64,000 nt of DNA from Jaltomata sinuosa (Eukaryota > Streptophyta > Magnoliopsida > Solanales > Solanaceae): NCBI GenBank assembly GCA_003996215.1, contig QJPP01003485.1, positions 62,001 through 126,000 on the forward strand, in the 5' to 3' direction. Made by a program: the position numbers and the translations under genes. Of this stretch, positions 46,876 to 58,223 are shown in pieces. Within the stretch, counting starts at the first letter, position 1. The number at the start of each line of letters is the position of its first letter. The notes under the pieces were generated by a model, which saw only the letters and a list, made by a program, of their open reading frames with translations, did not search any database and was not told where the DNA came from.

Positions 46876-47715
46876 CTAAAATTTAACCTTGTTCTGAGTC
46901 AATCGATTTAATGGGGCAGCAATGGAAGAAAACCCTTTTTTCACAAATCTCCTGTAGTAACCAGCCAAACCCAAAAAGCTCCTAATATCAAATAGGGAAG
47001 TGGGTCTAGGCCAGCTCTTTACTGCCTCAATCTTTTGAGAATCACCTTGAATACCATCTTTAGTCACAATATGACCCAAAAAAGCAACATACTGCATCCA
47101 AAACTCACACTTGGTAAACTTAAATAATAACTACCGGTCCTTGAGAGTTTACAACATCACTCTCAAATGGTCTGCAGCTCCTCCTTACTTTGAAAGTAGA
47201 TAAGGATATCATCAATGAACACAATCACAAATATATCCAAATACTTCTTGAACATGCGATTCATCAATCCATAAAACTTGTAGGAGCATTCGTTAGTCCA
47301 AAAGACATAACCGGAAATTCATAATGACCATACCGAGTTTTGAAGGTTGTCTTTGGAATGTCACACTCTCGAACATGAAGCTGATGATAACCAGATCTAA
47401 GGTCGATCTTGGAGAAGTAATTGACACCCTAAAGCTAATCGAACAAGTCATCAGTCCTAAAAATAGGATACTTATTCTTGATTGTGACCTTGTTCATCTA
47501 ACGGTAGTCGATACACATTCTAAGGGAACCATCATTCTTTCGTATGAATAAGACTGGAGCACCCCATTGAGAGATATTGGGTCGGATAAAACCCTTATAA
47601 ATAAGGTATTTCGACTGGTCCTTCAATTTCTTAAGCTCCACAAGAGCCATCCTATATGGAGTAATAGAGATAGGATGCGTATCTAGAAGAAGATCTATTC
47701 AAAAGTTAATCTCCC
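46876..47715 (-). pseudogene. rt: Reverse transcriptase of element F
   Basis: Reading the minus strand from 47715: YRMALVELKKLKDQ, GFIRPNISQWGAPVLFIRKN, DGSLRMCIDYR with a stop where L/K is expected, NYFSKIDLRSGYHQLHV, PKTTFKTRYGHYEFPVMSFG, LTNAPTSFMD and FVIVFIDDILIYF (catalytic FIDD). The thumb region then continues as MQYVAFLGHIVTKDGIQGDS and RSFLGLAGYYRRFVKKGFSS to 46876. All seven RT blocks can be seen, but several stops and frameshifts interrupt them. It is the most complete RT in the window. Confidence 0.85.
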
Positions 47716-47752
47716 GCTCGGGAGAGACTTCGGGCAAATTTTAAGGAAACAC

Positions 47753-48256
47753 TTATAAAAACTCATTCACAATAGGAACTGACCGGAGAGATAAGGTTTC
47801 GGACTTCGTGTCCATAACCCAAACTATATAATAGACATAACCCATATAAATCATCTTCCTAACCTTGAGATAAGATATGAAATGACTCTTCGAGGATGGA
47901 GGACTACCTTGCCACTCTAAGACATGTTCATTTGGAAACTTGAAACTGATGACTCGAGTAAGACAATCAACCGAGGAATAATATGCATACAACCAATCCA
48001 TACAAAGAATAACATTAAAATCAATCATCTCCTTCTCTACTACACCCGTTAAAGTGACTCTATGAAGGAATGAGATAGGGCAATTTTGGTAGATTCTTTT
48101 GGCTAGGACTGACTCACCAACATGAGTAGAAATATAAAAGGAATCTAAGAGTTGATCAGGACTAATCTCAAACTTGCAAGAAATATAAGGGGTCACAGAT
48201 AAGGAGGCACCCAGATCCAATAAAGCATACACATCAAGAGAGAAGACTTTCAACAT
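47753..48256 (-). pseudogene. pro: Aspartic protease of element F
   Basis: Open frame of 167 codons: SLDVYALLDLGASLSVTPYI carries the catalytic D-L/S-G-A-S (usually DSGAS or DLGAS), and DFNVILCMDWLYAYYSSVDC is the conserved D-x-I-L-G-M-D-W-L motif with G changed to C. It ends at a stop before the RT linker. It cuts the polyprotein in functional relatives. Confidence 0.85.
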
Positions 48257-48355
48257 ACCAGTAATAACATCCAGTGAACTCTCCTTGTCCTAGCGTGAGG
48301 ACATGGCATAAAGGCAGTTCTGGAACTGACCACCTAAACTAGAAACAGTGCCCTG

Positions 48356-49022
48356 CTAGGCTGGTTGACCTCCTGATGTTGTTGGTGTAGACTGAGTCCT
48401 GCTACCTCCCTGCCCCTTTTTAGCTGAAGTGCAATCCTTAATCCGGTGTCCAGCCTGACCGCACTCGAAGAAACTACCTGAACTGGCTAGAAACACACTA
48501 GGATGACTTCTCCCACACTTGCCACAAACAAGGTAGAAAGGCTCCTTGACAACACTTCCCTGACACTGCAAACCTAAACCTCTACCAGGCTGATCATGGG
48601 AGGCCTAGGTACTAGGTCGGAGCACTAGCTGAAGAATGGAAAGGCCCTAATGATTTCTTCTGAAACGAAGAGCGATGTCCACCTCTAGACCTCTGATTTC
48701 CAAAACCTGAACTCGCAGATCTAACCCTCTTGTTCTCCCTTTCCATCTCCCTCAACTTGTCTCTCTCAATTTGATGGGCAGGAGTCATAAGTCAAGAAAT
48801 ATCTATGTCACCAAAAATCATCATGGACCTACACAATTTTTTTACCAAATCCGATACTCCATAAATGTACTTACTCATCTCATCCCATGAGTCAGCCATG
48901 ACGGCAAGAGCATACCTAGAAAGCTGGGTGAACTTCAATTCGTACTCCTGAATCGACATAGAACCTTGCCTCAAATTCATAAACTTTTTGACCTTGGCTT
49001 TTCTCACGGTCCGTTGAACCAA
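48356..49022 (-). pseudogene. gag: gag C-terminal half with zinc knuckle, element F
   Basis: From 49022: RKAKVKKFMNLRQGSMSIQE, YELKFTQLSRYA and a following valine-rich segment are the end of the capsid region (F-x-x-L-x-Q-G-x-M-x-V-x-E-Y-x-x-x-F-x-x-L-S-R-Y-A). From 48571: CGKCGRSHP, then FFECGQAGHRIKDCTS, a knuckle with the first Cys changed to Phe (F-x-x-C-x4-H-x4-C). A Gln/Ser/Thr-rich tail follows. The gag start is absent because the 5' deletion reaches into it. Confidence 0.8.
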
Positions 49023-49190
49023 CTCGTGGTTCTCAGACCAGAGACTGAACTAGAAGAACTTAAACCACGACTCCATTCCACGGTTTGGGGTTCAAACCAC
49101 GGTCCATAGTTTGGACCCATAATTTCTAGGAAGTTAAATTTTTTTGAAGACTTTAAGTTTAAAAGCTGAATCGAATTCTGGGGTGTTACA
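49023..49190 (-). repeat. 5' LTR stub of element F (first 168 bp only)
   Basis: Minus strand TGTAACACCCCAGAATTCG at 49190 begins an LTR that matches the 3' LTR start, with the words ccacggtccatagtttgg and gtttgaaccccaaaccgtgg. It runs into gag at about 49022. The remaining ~1.8 kb of LTR, the primer site and the gag start are deleted. Confidence 0.8.
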
Positions 49191-50370
49191 TCACCAAACA
49201 ATGTATAATCTACTAATTCCATTCTAAAGCACAAAGGTAAACAACTCAGCACACATATCATAATTTCAAGCTAAACACAAAGCAACAATGATTTTTCCTT
49301 AAGAATGACATCACTCAATCTATCATAAGGCCAAACCGTGCTTAACTAACGAGTGGGTTTCTCATACTTCACCCCCAACTAATATTTTATGCCATGACTA
49401 AGAACAATCAACATGCAATATCATTTAGAGCATAATCCATCATTTTTAAAAGAATTGACATAATAAAATTCCCAAAATTGATCTTCAAAATTTAATACAA
49501 AGAATATTAGGGGTAATGGGGGATTTCAATTAGCATGCTAAATTAAAAATACTCTTAAATCAATAGGAATCACAAATTTAACATAAGAAAGTATGCCACA
49601 AGTGAGTGTAGAGAAACGGGTTTGCAAACTTGGAGCTTGAGGCTTTTAGCAATGGTGGTCCAAGGATTTTTGATGGTGAAATGACAGCGGTGGCAGGTTT
49701 GACTAATGGTAGTGTGGTGGTGGAAATAAAATGAGTGACATAAAAGTTTTGTAGAGTTGGGGGAGTTTTTTTGAGGCGATGGAGGTTTTTGGAGTGTTAG
49801 TAATGGATAAAATAAGAAAAGGAATGGGTTTAGAAGGGTTTAGAAGAGGAAAAGAGGTGCGGTTTAGAGCCAGGTCGACCTGGTTAGGTCATAATTTTGA
49901 AAGACTTACCTAAGCCTGCACTACGGACAAATTTCAAGACTTGAAGTACACATGTCACATGCAGGTGTGATATTTTTAACCATTTCTTCACAGTGCAATG
50001 TGGCGGACCTGTATTACACATGCATGTCATAGGTCCACTCTTGTGTTTTGCATGTGACATGTAAGTGCCATATTTTCTTTGTTTTTTACCCAGGTATTAT
50101 GTTCACTACATGTGGTCCACCTGCGTGCTGCAAGTGTGCACCAGCGGTTTGTAGGTATGGCGCATGACACCTTGATGATTCTTTTAAATACTTTGCCACT
50201 TTCTAGGCTTCATGCATTCCTAACACAACAAAACAACAAAAGAGTAAAGTAAAGAAATCAAAAACAGTTGGGTTTCCTCCCAAGAAGCACTTGACTTAAC
50301 ATCGCGGGACAACAGTGCTACCTAAAAGATCAAGGGATGTGGTGAAGTTTGCCTCAAAGAGTGAAAAATA
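49191..50370 (-). other. Noncoding internal region of element C with leader-like tract and word array 1
   Basis: Read on the minus strand: word array 1 (50170-49910: gtgccatacctacaaaccgc, tgcacacttgcagcacgcagg, cacatgcaaaacacaagagtg, atgacatgcatgtgtaat), then the box gacctaaccaggtcgacctg and a C-rich leader (49840-49640: aacacccc/ctccaaaaacctcc, tttccaccaccacac), ending cacttgtggcatac. This is the same order as B 24480-25080. No frame is present. Confidence 0.55.
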
Positions 50371-51060
50371 TCTAATCAAGCCAATGAATGAAACTTTTAT
50401 CACGGGACCCATCCCCTTTAATGTCCACTCTTTTGTCCTCAATTCTAGACTAAATCACAGAGACGAACCTCATATCATCTAGAGGTTTCATTGCTTGGAA
50501 CAAATGAATGTGACTTTTTCACTACCAACTCAGAACTTTAGCTCTCCCAATTTGACATCCACAAGTGCATGTTTAGTGGCTAAGAATGGGTTCCCTAAGA
50601 TGGTAGGAACTTCTAGTTCCACATAACAATCCAAAACAAAAAAATCTTCTAGGATAATAAGCTTATCAACCTTCACAAAAAAAAAATAGAATACCTACCG
50701 ATCATTTGATTAATCTATCAGCCATAAGCAACCTAATCAGAGTTGGATTGGGTCATCCCAAGCCTAATTTATTGAATATGGAAAGAGGAATCAATTTGAT
50801 GGTTTTCCAAGATCACACAAGTCTTTGTTGAATAGATACACCCTAATGGTTCAAGGAATGGTGAAGGCCCTCGGGTCTTATCTCTTCGGGGCCAAGTTGC
50901 TAGCCATGATTGCACTACAATGATGCGACACCTCCACTGTGCCTACATCAATTACACTCTTCTTCTTCAATAGATCCTTCATAAACTTGGCATACCCCAG
51001 CATCTGTATTAAGGCATCAACCAAAGGGGTGTTCATGGATAATTTACTAAAAAACTCAAT
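50371..51060 (-). pseudogene. pro: Aspartic protease of element C
   Basis: Minus-strand pieces: LSMNTPLVDALIQMLGYAKF, MKDLLKKKSVIDVGTVEVSH, and KDLCDLG at about 50820. After DLG a one-base deletion turns the expected AS into KPS and then a stop, so the catalytic triplet is destroyed. Downstream IRLLMADR and VDVKLGEL-like segments are recognisable. The same arrangement is seen in B, D and E. Confidence 0.65.
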
Positions 51061-51448
51061 AAACTTCTAAAACTGATTGTCCTCTTTCTTTTTTATCAAC
51101 ATTTAAGGATGAGGAGGAGGAAATTTAGGAATTGGAAATGGATCATTCACAATTTTTTCCTCCCTTTCCTCTTCAATATTAATCACAACTTGGGGAGAAG
51201 GGTCTACCTTTTCCTCCTCTGTGCTCGGATTCTGTTCATCCATAATCACATTTTTATCATCATTCAATGTAGGTGCAATAGGCTTCACCACTAATTTCAG
51301 ATTCTCATCACTCCTATTTTCAGTCATAACGTTTTTTATCACAGCACCCACACATCAATAGTGACAATTTTCATACAGTGGCCATCATTCATTGGATTAG
51401 GAAGTGTATTACTAGGAAGTGTACCTTTCATCCTTGGGTTCATTTGTG
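51061..51448 (-). pseudogene. gag: gag C-terminal part of element C (left of E)
   Basis: The minus strand continues the gag cut at 56798: cacaaatgaacccaaggatg, aaaggtacacttcctag, then a frame reading VVKPIAPTLNDDKNV, STEEEKVDPSPQVVINIEEE and FPIPKFPPPHP, the acidic and proline-rich linker before the protease. In D and E the equivalent stretch ends PPPPFPQRLKKK or LPYPQRLNKKK. Confidence 0.65.
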
Positions 51449-51453
51449 CCAAC

Positions 51454-52915
51454 TGATAAGTCGGTAATCAACCAACTTATTGAGCCTTTAATCATAAATT
51501 ATTGCCATATTTTGATAATATTTAGAGGTTCTTATGGCCTTTATTGACATGAATGCATGAACTCTTGGTCAAAGATAGAAAATAGGGAATTGGACCCAAA
51601 AGAGTTCAAAAAGAGTTAAAGTGTGAAGTGATCAAATGAGATGAAAATTATGCCTTAAGGTGTGGACGTTGTGTGACATGCACACCTCTTGGTGCGGTAT
51701 GTACCTCCTCTGCATAAGGACTCAGAAGAAGAGGAGAATTTGTTAAGGGTTGTGATGCTCGTGCGACACGCACAAGGTCTTGTGCAAACCGCACCCCACT
51801 TCGCATGAAGCTGCATCCAATTCTCAGGTTCATTTATGTGGAGCTGTGTGATTTTTCTAACAAGACATGCAAATTACACATTGCAATGCACAACTCCTAA
51901 GGGGAAATTTTATCCAACTTTGTATGACGCTTTGGGAACTTTCTAAAACCTAATTTGGGCATAGTTTTTGAATAGTTTTCAGTTTTTGTGCAAGTTTCTC
52001 TCCCAAAAAAAGAAAGAGGGTTTCAATACATTCTCTCATTCTTTAACCTTGTACATGTAAATTTGAGCTTGGATATAGGATTCTTGCTATAATTAATGAA
52101 AAGGAATTTGAATTTCCTTATGGGTATACTTTGTTGTTCCTTTAGCATGAGTGGCTAAGTCTCCTTGTCTAGGAATGTGTTGATGATAGGTACTTGGTAA
52201 AAGGGTATGGGTCTTGCTTATTTGTGTTTATAATTGCTAGTATGATATAGGTCTAGTGATTTCAACATATTTTAACTCTAAAATTGGTGGTTGCAAACAT
52301 TAATTTAATTTACTTGATTGTGTTCTTGCTTGACAAAAGGGGTTCATGATTTTGGATGTGAAATTGCTAGTGTGGGATTCCACTCAGAATGATGCTAGAA
52401 ATTGCTTTATTCGCCGGAAACACCCATTTAAGGGTCTAAGCTAGATATAGTGTGACCTCACCAAGCCTATATTGGTTGGTTTATGCCTAAATAATGGTGC
52501 TTAAACAAATACCGTTGGATAAATGATTGTGTGATCTAGATATTAATAATTATGCCTCAAACCAATGCTACCTATGCCATTTAGTAAGAATTCATGCATT
52601 TAAGCAAGTACCTTGACCCGTGTTTGAGTCCCATCAAAAATACATCTCTAGTCGTCTTCTCTCTTGTTTACACCTCGCATTTATTTTATTGTTTGGTTTG
52701 GAATTGAATTGTGACAGATTCCCAATTCCCTCTTTTTTCATTATTTGTTGTTTGGGCAATTTAGTACTCTCTTTGTGAAGTCTTTTCTATAATCTCTTTG
52801 GCTAAGCTCCAATTTCCTATAGGATCTACCCCGACTCTCGTCGGTTAATATAAATTTTGTTTTGCTTAACAATTACCAATACCTCCATGTTGGAGAGTAC
52901 ATTTGAGCGTTATCA
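51454..52915 (+). repeat. 5' LTR of element E
   Basis: TGATAAGTCGGTAATC to gagcgTTATCA, 1462 bp; matches the B, A and 63214 LTRs. The word array at 51660-51900 includes GTGCGACACGCAC at 51761-51773. Confidence 0.92.
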
Positions 52916-52919
52916 AAAA

Positions 52920-52937
52920 TGGCACCGTTGCCAGGGA
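52920..52937 (+). other. Primer-binding site of element E (tRNA-Asp type)
   Basis: TGGCACCGTTGCCAGGGA, two G-to-A changes from the perfect tRNA-Asp complement. Confidence 0.85.
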
Positions 52938-53039
52938 ATTGTGTTTGAATAGCCTTTTTTATTGTGAATTGAAATCACCTTGTAGAGTGTTTGTTCTTTT
53001 TATTTGGTTTGTTATTTTTGTTTGTCATTTAGGTATCCC

Positions 53040-54551
53040 ATGAGCAAAGTGGGTGATAATGGAAGTGTAGATGGTTTCATAGATGCAGCCAATATACTTG
53101 TGGTTCAAGGGAGAGTAGGTGCAATTTGCCTACCCCCTACAGTTTGAAACACGGTGTTCCACGTCACTAGCACCATGCTCCATCTTATTCAAAATAAGGG
53201 GATATCTGGAGGAGCAGCACACGAAGATGCAGATAGGCACATCCGCAACTTTGTGGAGATATGCCAACCTTTCATCTTGTAAAACATTCCCAAGAATTTA
53301 TTCGACTTTGCCTATTCCTCTTCTCTCTAACGGGGAAAGCCACAACATGGGTGAAAGAATTACTGGATGCGTCAATCACCTCTTAGGCTGAGTTTGTAAA
53401 AGCTTTCACAACTAGATTTTTTCCTCCCTCAAAGATGATGTAGCTGAGAGACGAGATTACCAACTTTCACCAAATCCTTGACGAGCCTTTACACGAGGCA
53501 TGGTTGAGGTTTAAAAAGAAAGTATTGTTATGTCCAAACCACAGATTATCGGATGATGTCTTTCTACAAAGCTTTTATAGAGCTTTGAACTAAATTAAAA
53601 AAAAAATCTGTGGCTAACAACCTCGGGGGTTCTATCTTCATGAACCAACAATTTGCTCTTTCCTTGGCTCTTCTAGAGAGAATTACGAAGACTAACCAAG
53701 CTTGGCACAAAGGGAGGCTGATATTCCTACCTCGGGAGTGACCACATCCATTTTGAAAAATGAGATATGGAGAAAGGATGAAGTAAGGAATGAGACCATG
53801 GAAAAAATGATGATGCAAATAGACTTATTGGCCAAGCATATGATGGGGGCTGGAAGTGTTAAAACCGTGAATGCTGTGAGTACATCGTAGATTATAGCTA
53901 GTGATGATTAGCTAATGACCATCATGGATGGTAAGCTTTGCTATTTGTCAGCGGGTTCTCATATCAGGTATTATTTCCCTAGGGATGAGAATCAAGGTTT
54001 GAATAGGACAAGGAATGAGATGGAAATTGGAGGGACTATGACAAAGAGGGTGATAGATACAACCACCGGAGCTCAAATCCAAACTTACCTCCAAATAAGT
54101 CGGATTCTTTATATCAACCTACCACAAGCAATCCCAATAACTCAAAGATAGAGTACATGTTATCCTTGGTTTTAAAGAAGGTGGAAACTACAAACACCGG
54201 GGTTAGTGAGCTTAAAAGTGAAGTTTTAACACTTCATCAAACTATGAGTTCTCATTTGGCCTCAATAAAGCAAATCGAGGCTCAAATGAACCATCTATCC
54301 ACTTAAATGAACCTGAGGATGAAGGGAACACTTCCTCGTGACAGCACAGCCAATCCTAAAAATGACGCTCATGTTATGGCTATTGTTACTACAAGTGGAA
54401 GGACAAGTGGTATGGTGAAAAGGCCCATTGTGGATATTGCGGTGAAGCCGGATGAGGTGGTTATGAAACCTAGCATTGAAGCTGTTTTGGAGCCATGTGA
54501 CTAAAAAGAAGAGGTTGTGCATGAAAATGACATTGAAGAACCGGGAGTTGG
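53040..54551 (+). pseudogene. gag: gag of element E
   Basis: ATG 53040. Reads VVQGRVGAICLPPT then a stop, FHVTSTMLH, DADRHIRNFVEICQPFIL with a stop; then damaged capsid motifs; then VNAVSTS, LCYLSAGSH, and MKGTLPRDSTANPKNDAHVM and VTTSGRTSGMVKRPIVDIAV near 54320-54440. Many stops and shifts. Unlike B it has no LTR patch at 53655-53705, so it shows the original gag sequence there. Confidence 0.78.
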
Positions 54552-55454
54552 GTGAAGCTTGGTGCACCCAACATCCCAGTGGATGTTAATCTTAATGATC
54601 AGAAGGAGGAGGATAAATCTCCTTCCCAAGTGGCTATTGATATTGAGGAGGACCCTCCCATTGACCAAAGTGTTCCAACCACACTATCCAAGGGACATCT
54701 TCCGTACCCTCAAAGGTTAAATAAGAAGAAGGAAGAGAACAAATTCGATAAGTTTGTTGACATGTTCAGCAAGCTTTCGATAAACATTCCTTTGGTTGAA
54801 GTCTTAATGCAAATGTCGGGGTACACCAAATTCATGAAGGAGTTGCTAAAGAAAAAGAAGGTTGTCGATGTGGGCACCATTGAAATCTCACACAGATGTA
54901 GCACTGCGATAACAAGTAATGTTTCTACAAAATGGAAAGATCAGGATGCATTCACTATTCCTTGTACTATTGGGATGTTTGTGTTTTGAAAGGCCTTGTG
55001 TGACTTAGGGGCAAGCATTAACTTGATGCCCTTAGTGATCTCCAAGAAGTTAGGATTGGGTACACCTAAACCTACTCCCATGTATCTACTCATGGCTGAT
55101 TGGTCCATTAAGCGTCCAATAGGGATTCTATTTGACGTGTTGGTCAAAGTTGATAAGTTCATTCTTCCAGCGGACTTCGTGATCTTGGATTGTGAAGTGG
55201 ATATAGAGGTCCCCATCATTTTAGGGATCCCATTATTAGCTATGGGGGGAGCCCTTGTGGATGTTGAACTCGGAGAACTCATGTTACAAGTGCGAAGTAA
55301 GGTAGTGACATTCAATGTATGCCAACCCGCAAAGCCTCCAGATGAATTGCGAGTAGTCTCGATAATTGATGTTGAGGGAAAGCTAGATAATGCCCTTGAG
55401 GAGTGTGAAATAGGAAAGATGCCCAAGTTTGAAGAGTTTCCAAGTCGGCAATAA
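54552..55454 (+). pseudogene. pro: Aspartic protease of element E
   Basis: One frame of 300 codons broken by a single TGA at 54987-54989. PSQVAIDIEEDPPIDQS and LPYPQRLNKKKEENK form the linker; then INIPLVEVLMQMSGYTKFMK, DAFTIPCTIGMFVF, stop, KALCDLGASINLMP with an intact catalytic Asp, DFVILDCEVDIEVPIILGIP and KPPDELRVVSIIDVEG. Element B has CGA (Arg) at the stop codon, so the stop is a C-to-T change at a CpG. It is the best-preserved protease after that of D. Confidence 0.85.
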
Positions 55455-56271
55455 TATGATGTTTTGAGGATATTTAAGTAGCAATTCTCCTTCTTAAGGT
55501 GGGGCCATGCCAACCAGATTGGCTTGCTATCGTCGAGCCGCAATGTAAAATCAAGAGCTTTTTGGAAGGCAACCCAAGTGTTTTTACATTGTTTTTCATT
55601 ACTTTTTTTGTTTTTTATTTGTTTTAGCAATGCATGGAGAGGAAAAATGACAAAGTGGAAAAATGCGACAAAAAGGGGATGTGCGAATGGACGTATGGTT
55701 CACACGAGTTGTTGTGCGTGTTGCACAGGCCATCGAATACCAAAAAGTGAACTAAAGAAAAACTGTTGAGTTAGAGGTGATGTGCACTGGACTGTGCATT
55801 CCACACGAGCCCTTGTGCGCATTTCACCTCCATCGCACACTATAATAGAAGAGGGGCTAATTTCAAGCATGAAATAATGAGGTGCAAAGCGACATGCGGT
55901 CCACATAAGATCTTGTGTGAATCGCATGTCGTGACACACCAAGGTAAGTTTTGAAATTTTTTATTGACCTACCTATTGACCGACCCGACCCGGAGGCCAA
56001 CCCAGTGACTTTTCTACTTCTTTTTCTCCTTTAAACCGCCACGTTCACCCCTTTTTCTCACATATTTTTCCAAACCTCCATAATTTCTCTCCTAAAATCC
56101 TCCACAAATCCTCCAAACACTCCTAAAATCTTCTCCTTCTCTCACCTAGACCCCTCCTCTACCGCGGCCTATCACCGCCACCGTCATTTTCTCCGGGCAA
56201 GTTATGGGTCTCCATTGTTGTACCTTGAAAAATCTTCAATTTTTGCCTCCCTTCTCATAATCTTCACTTGT
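55455..56271 (+). other. Post-protease noncoding region of element E
   Basis: Aligns with B 24316-25075: ggcaacccaagtg, the word array (55670-55940: gttgtgcgtgttgcacagg, atgtgcactggactgtgc, cttgtgcgcatttcacctcc), gacctacctattgaccgaccc, and the C-rich leader to tcttcacttgtgg. It then jumps into the middle of the LTR. Confidence 0.7.
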
Positions 56272-56792
56272 GGCTAGAAATAGCTCAATTCGCCGGAAAC
56301 ACCCATATAAGGGTCTAAGCTAGAGATAGTGTGACCTGCCCAAGCCTATAATCGTTGGTTTATGCCTAAACAATGCTGCTCAAACAAAGGCCATTGGATG
56401 AATGATTGTGTGATCAAAAGATTAACAATTATGACTAAAACCAATGCTACCTATGTCATTTAGTAAGAATTCATACATTTCAGAGAGTACCTTGACCCGT
56501 GTTTGAGTCCCATCAGAAACATATCCCTAGTCGTCCTCTCTATTGTTTACACCTCACATTTATTTTATTATTTGGTTTGGAACTGAATTGTGGCATATTC
56601 CCAATTCCCCCTTTCTTACATTATTTGTTGTTTGGACAATTTACTCTAGTTGTGAAGTCTTTTCTACAATCCCTTTGGCTAAGCTCAAATATCCTATGGC
56701 ATCGACCCTGGCTCCCATCGGGTAATATAAATTTTAGTTTGCTTAAGGATCGCCGATACCTCCATCTTGGAGAGTACATTTGAGCATTATCA
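56272..56792 (+). repeat. 3' LTR of element E, last 521 bp
   Basis: Begins ctagaaatagctcaattcgccgg (LTR position ~940) and ends gagcaTTATCA followed by the CCAAC duplication. The deletion removed the accessory ORF, 3' noncoding region, polypurine tract and two thirds of the LTR in one step. Confidence 0.85.
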
Positions 56793-56797
56793 CCAAC

Positions 56798-58130
56798 ATT
56801 TGATTCATTTGGTTCTGAAATGCTTAATGGAAGCTGAATGGAAACTCACTGTTTAAGTGAGGGTAGATACCTCACTTTTCAACTCTTTAACACCATTATC
56901 CGTGGATTCAACTCTCTTTAAGACTCGGGACATCATGTCCTTAATTTTATAGCTTGTGGGATCTCTAACACTTGTTTGGAAAGGTATTACATCTGCCTTT
57001 GGGGGAGGCACATATGGATTTATCTTCAGTGACAATACCTATCACCCTCTCTATCACGGTCCCTATCTCTCCAATTGGCATCTAGGTCTCTTTTTTGATC
57101 GCGATCTCTCCATGTGGCTTCTTTATCCTTGCTCCAACCTTGATTCACATCCCTTGGTCACCAAAGGCCTTGGTTTGCACCTTGGTACCCCGGGCGAGAA
57201 CCCGCCACTAGGTTAAACATGTAATACACCTTCTCATCAAAAAATGTGTAAGCATCAACTTACTCATGGTTTTTGGCTCCTTGAGCCCCAATGGCATTGA
57301 CACTCTTTAATCTGGTTCCCATCATGTGCTTAGCTACCAAGTTCACCTGGGTCATCATCTTGGACAAGGTCTCATCTATTTTTTCCTCCTTCTGTCTCAT
57401 CTCATTTGTCATAATTGCGGAGGGGACACCCGATGTTACCTCGACTTCCCTTGTATATGAAGCTAAATTAGTTTTTGTCATCCAATCCAACGAGGCCTTG
57501 GTAAGTCCATATGTTTGGTCCATTAACTATCCACTCTATAGGTTATTTTCAACAAACTTATTCATGGAGTCCAACAAGTGATAGAAACTCTTAAGTAACA
57601 CTTCATCTAGCAACCTATGATTTGGACATAATAGCATTTTAATTTTCAAACTTAACCACACTTCATGTCAGGGTTCTCTGGGCTATTGGTGAAAGATCAT
57701 GATCTGATCACGAATTTGAAGAATTCTTGATCTAGGAAAGCCTCAGTTAATTCATTCCATGAAGTGATGGAGACTTTTGGAATCTCTTCCAACTATGATA
57801 TTGCTTTTCTCGTGAGGGAGAATGGGAATAATCTTAGCCTAATAGACTCTTGGATGATGTTGTTGATGTTAAATGGCTGACATATTTCAATGGAGTTCCT
57901 CATATGGTGGTTAACATCCTCGTGTGCAAAGCCTCCAAACAATCCTTTCATTTGGATTAGGTGTAGCATGGTGCTAGTGACATGGAAAACTGTATTTCTT
58001 ACAGTAGAAGGTAGGCAAATGGCACCCGCTACACCCTCTCCAATTGTCTCACCTTACACATCCATAAACCCATCAACACTAGCTTGCTTGCTAGAGTGAC
58101 TGATCGCTTCACCTATTCAATCAATAAAAA
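56798..58130 (-). pseudogene. gag: gag N-terminal part of element C (right of E)
   Basis: Minus frames: GAICLPST-type start near 58030 with FHVTSTMLH, IQMKGLFGGFAHEDVNHHMR and ESIRLRLFPFSLTRKAIS; then MDQTYGLTKASLDWMTKTNL and EMRQKEEKIDETLSKMMTQV, LVAKHMMGTRLKSVNAIGAQ (57523-57260); then a Gly/Asn-rich GNQGW-like region and LKRVESTDNGVKELKSEVST (56930-56860). Same family as the B, D and E gag, without a zinc knuckle. Frameshifts occur near 57530 and 57640-57750. Confidence 0.78.
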
Positions 58131-58201
58131 CAACAAACTAAAAAAAACAAGGCGCAACACAAATGTAAATCAACAAACAAAATATGGTAATCAATTTCCA
58201 A

Positions 58202-58219
58202 TCTCCGATAATGGTACCA
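58202..58219 (-). other. Primer-binding site of element C (decayed tRNA-Asp type)
   Basis: The minus strand reads TGGTACCATTATCGGAGA. It differs from TGGCGCCGTTGCCGGGGA at six positions, every one a C-to-T or G-to-A transition. Confidence 0.8.
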
Positions 58220-58223
58220 TTTT

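Larger units (their letters stand above)
42668..49190 (-). mobile_element. Element F: Ty3/gypsy retrotransposon with complete domain order, minus
   Basis: Flanked by perfect TCACC duplications (42663-42667, 49191-49195). On the minus strand: a 168-bp LTR stub, gag end with zinc knuckle, protease, reverse transcriptase, RNase H, integrase, polypurine tract, then a 1970-bp 3' LTR. That is PR-RT-RH-INT, the Ty3/gypsy order. Frameshifts and stops in every domain make it inactive. Length 6.5 kb. It sits in the noncoding internal part of C, so it is younger than C. Confidence 0.92.
51454..56792 (+). mobile_element. Element E: Athila-like gag-protease retrotransposon (B family), plus
   Basis: Flanked by perfect CCAAC duplications (51449-51453, 56793-56797) and inserted in the gag of C. 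Full 5' LTR, near-intact primer site, gag, protease, post-protease spacer with word array 1 and leader-like tract, then a truncated 3' LTR. The accessory ORF and the rest of the 3' body are deleted. The target sequence rejoins as a gag reading (minus strand aaatgttggcacaaatgaac), which confirms the boundaries. Confidence 0.92.

Noticed and set aside
46876..47715. FIDD instead of YxDD in the F reverse transcriptase as an unusual active site
   Set aside because: FIDD or YIDD with F in the first place is common in plant Ty3/gypsy RT, so it is not notable.
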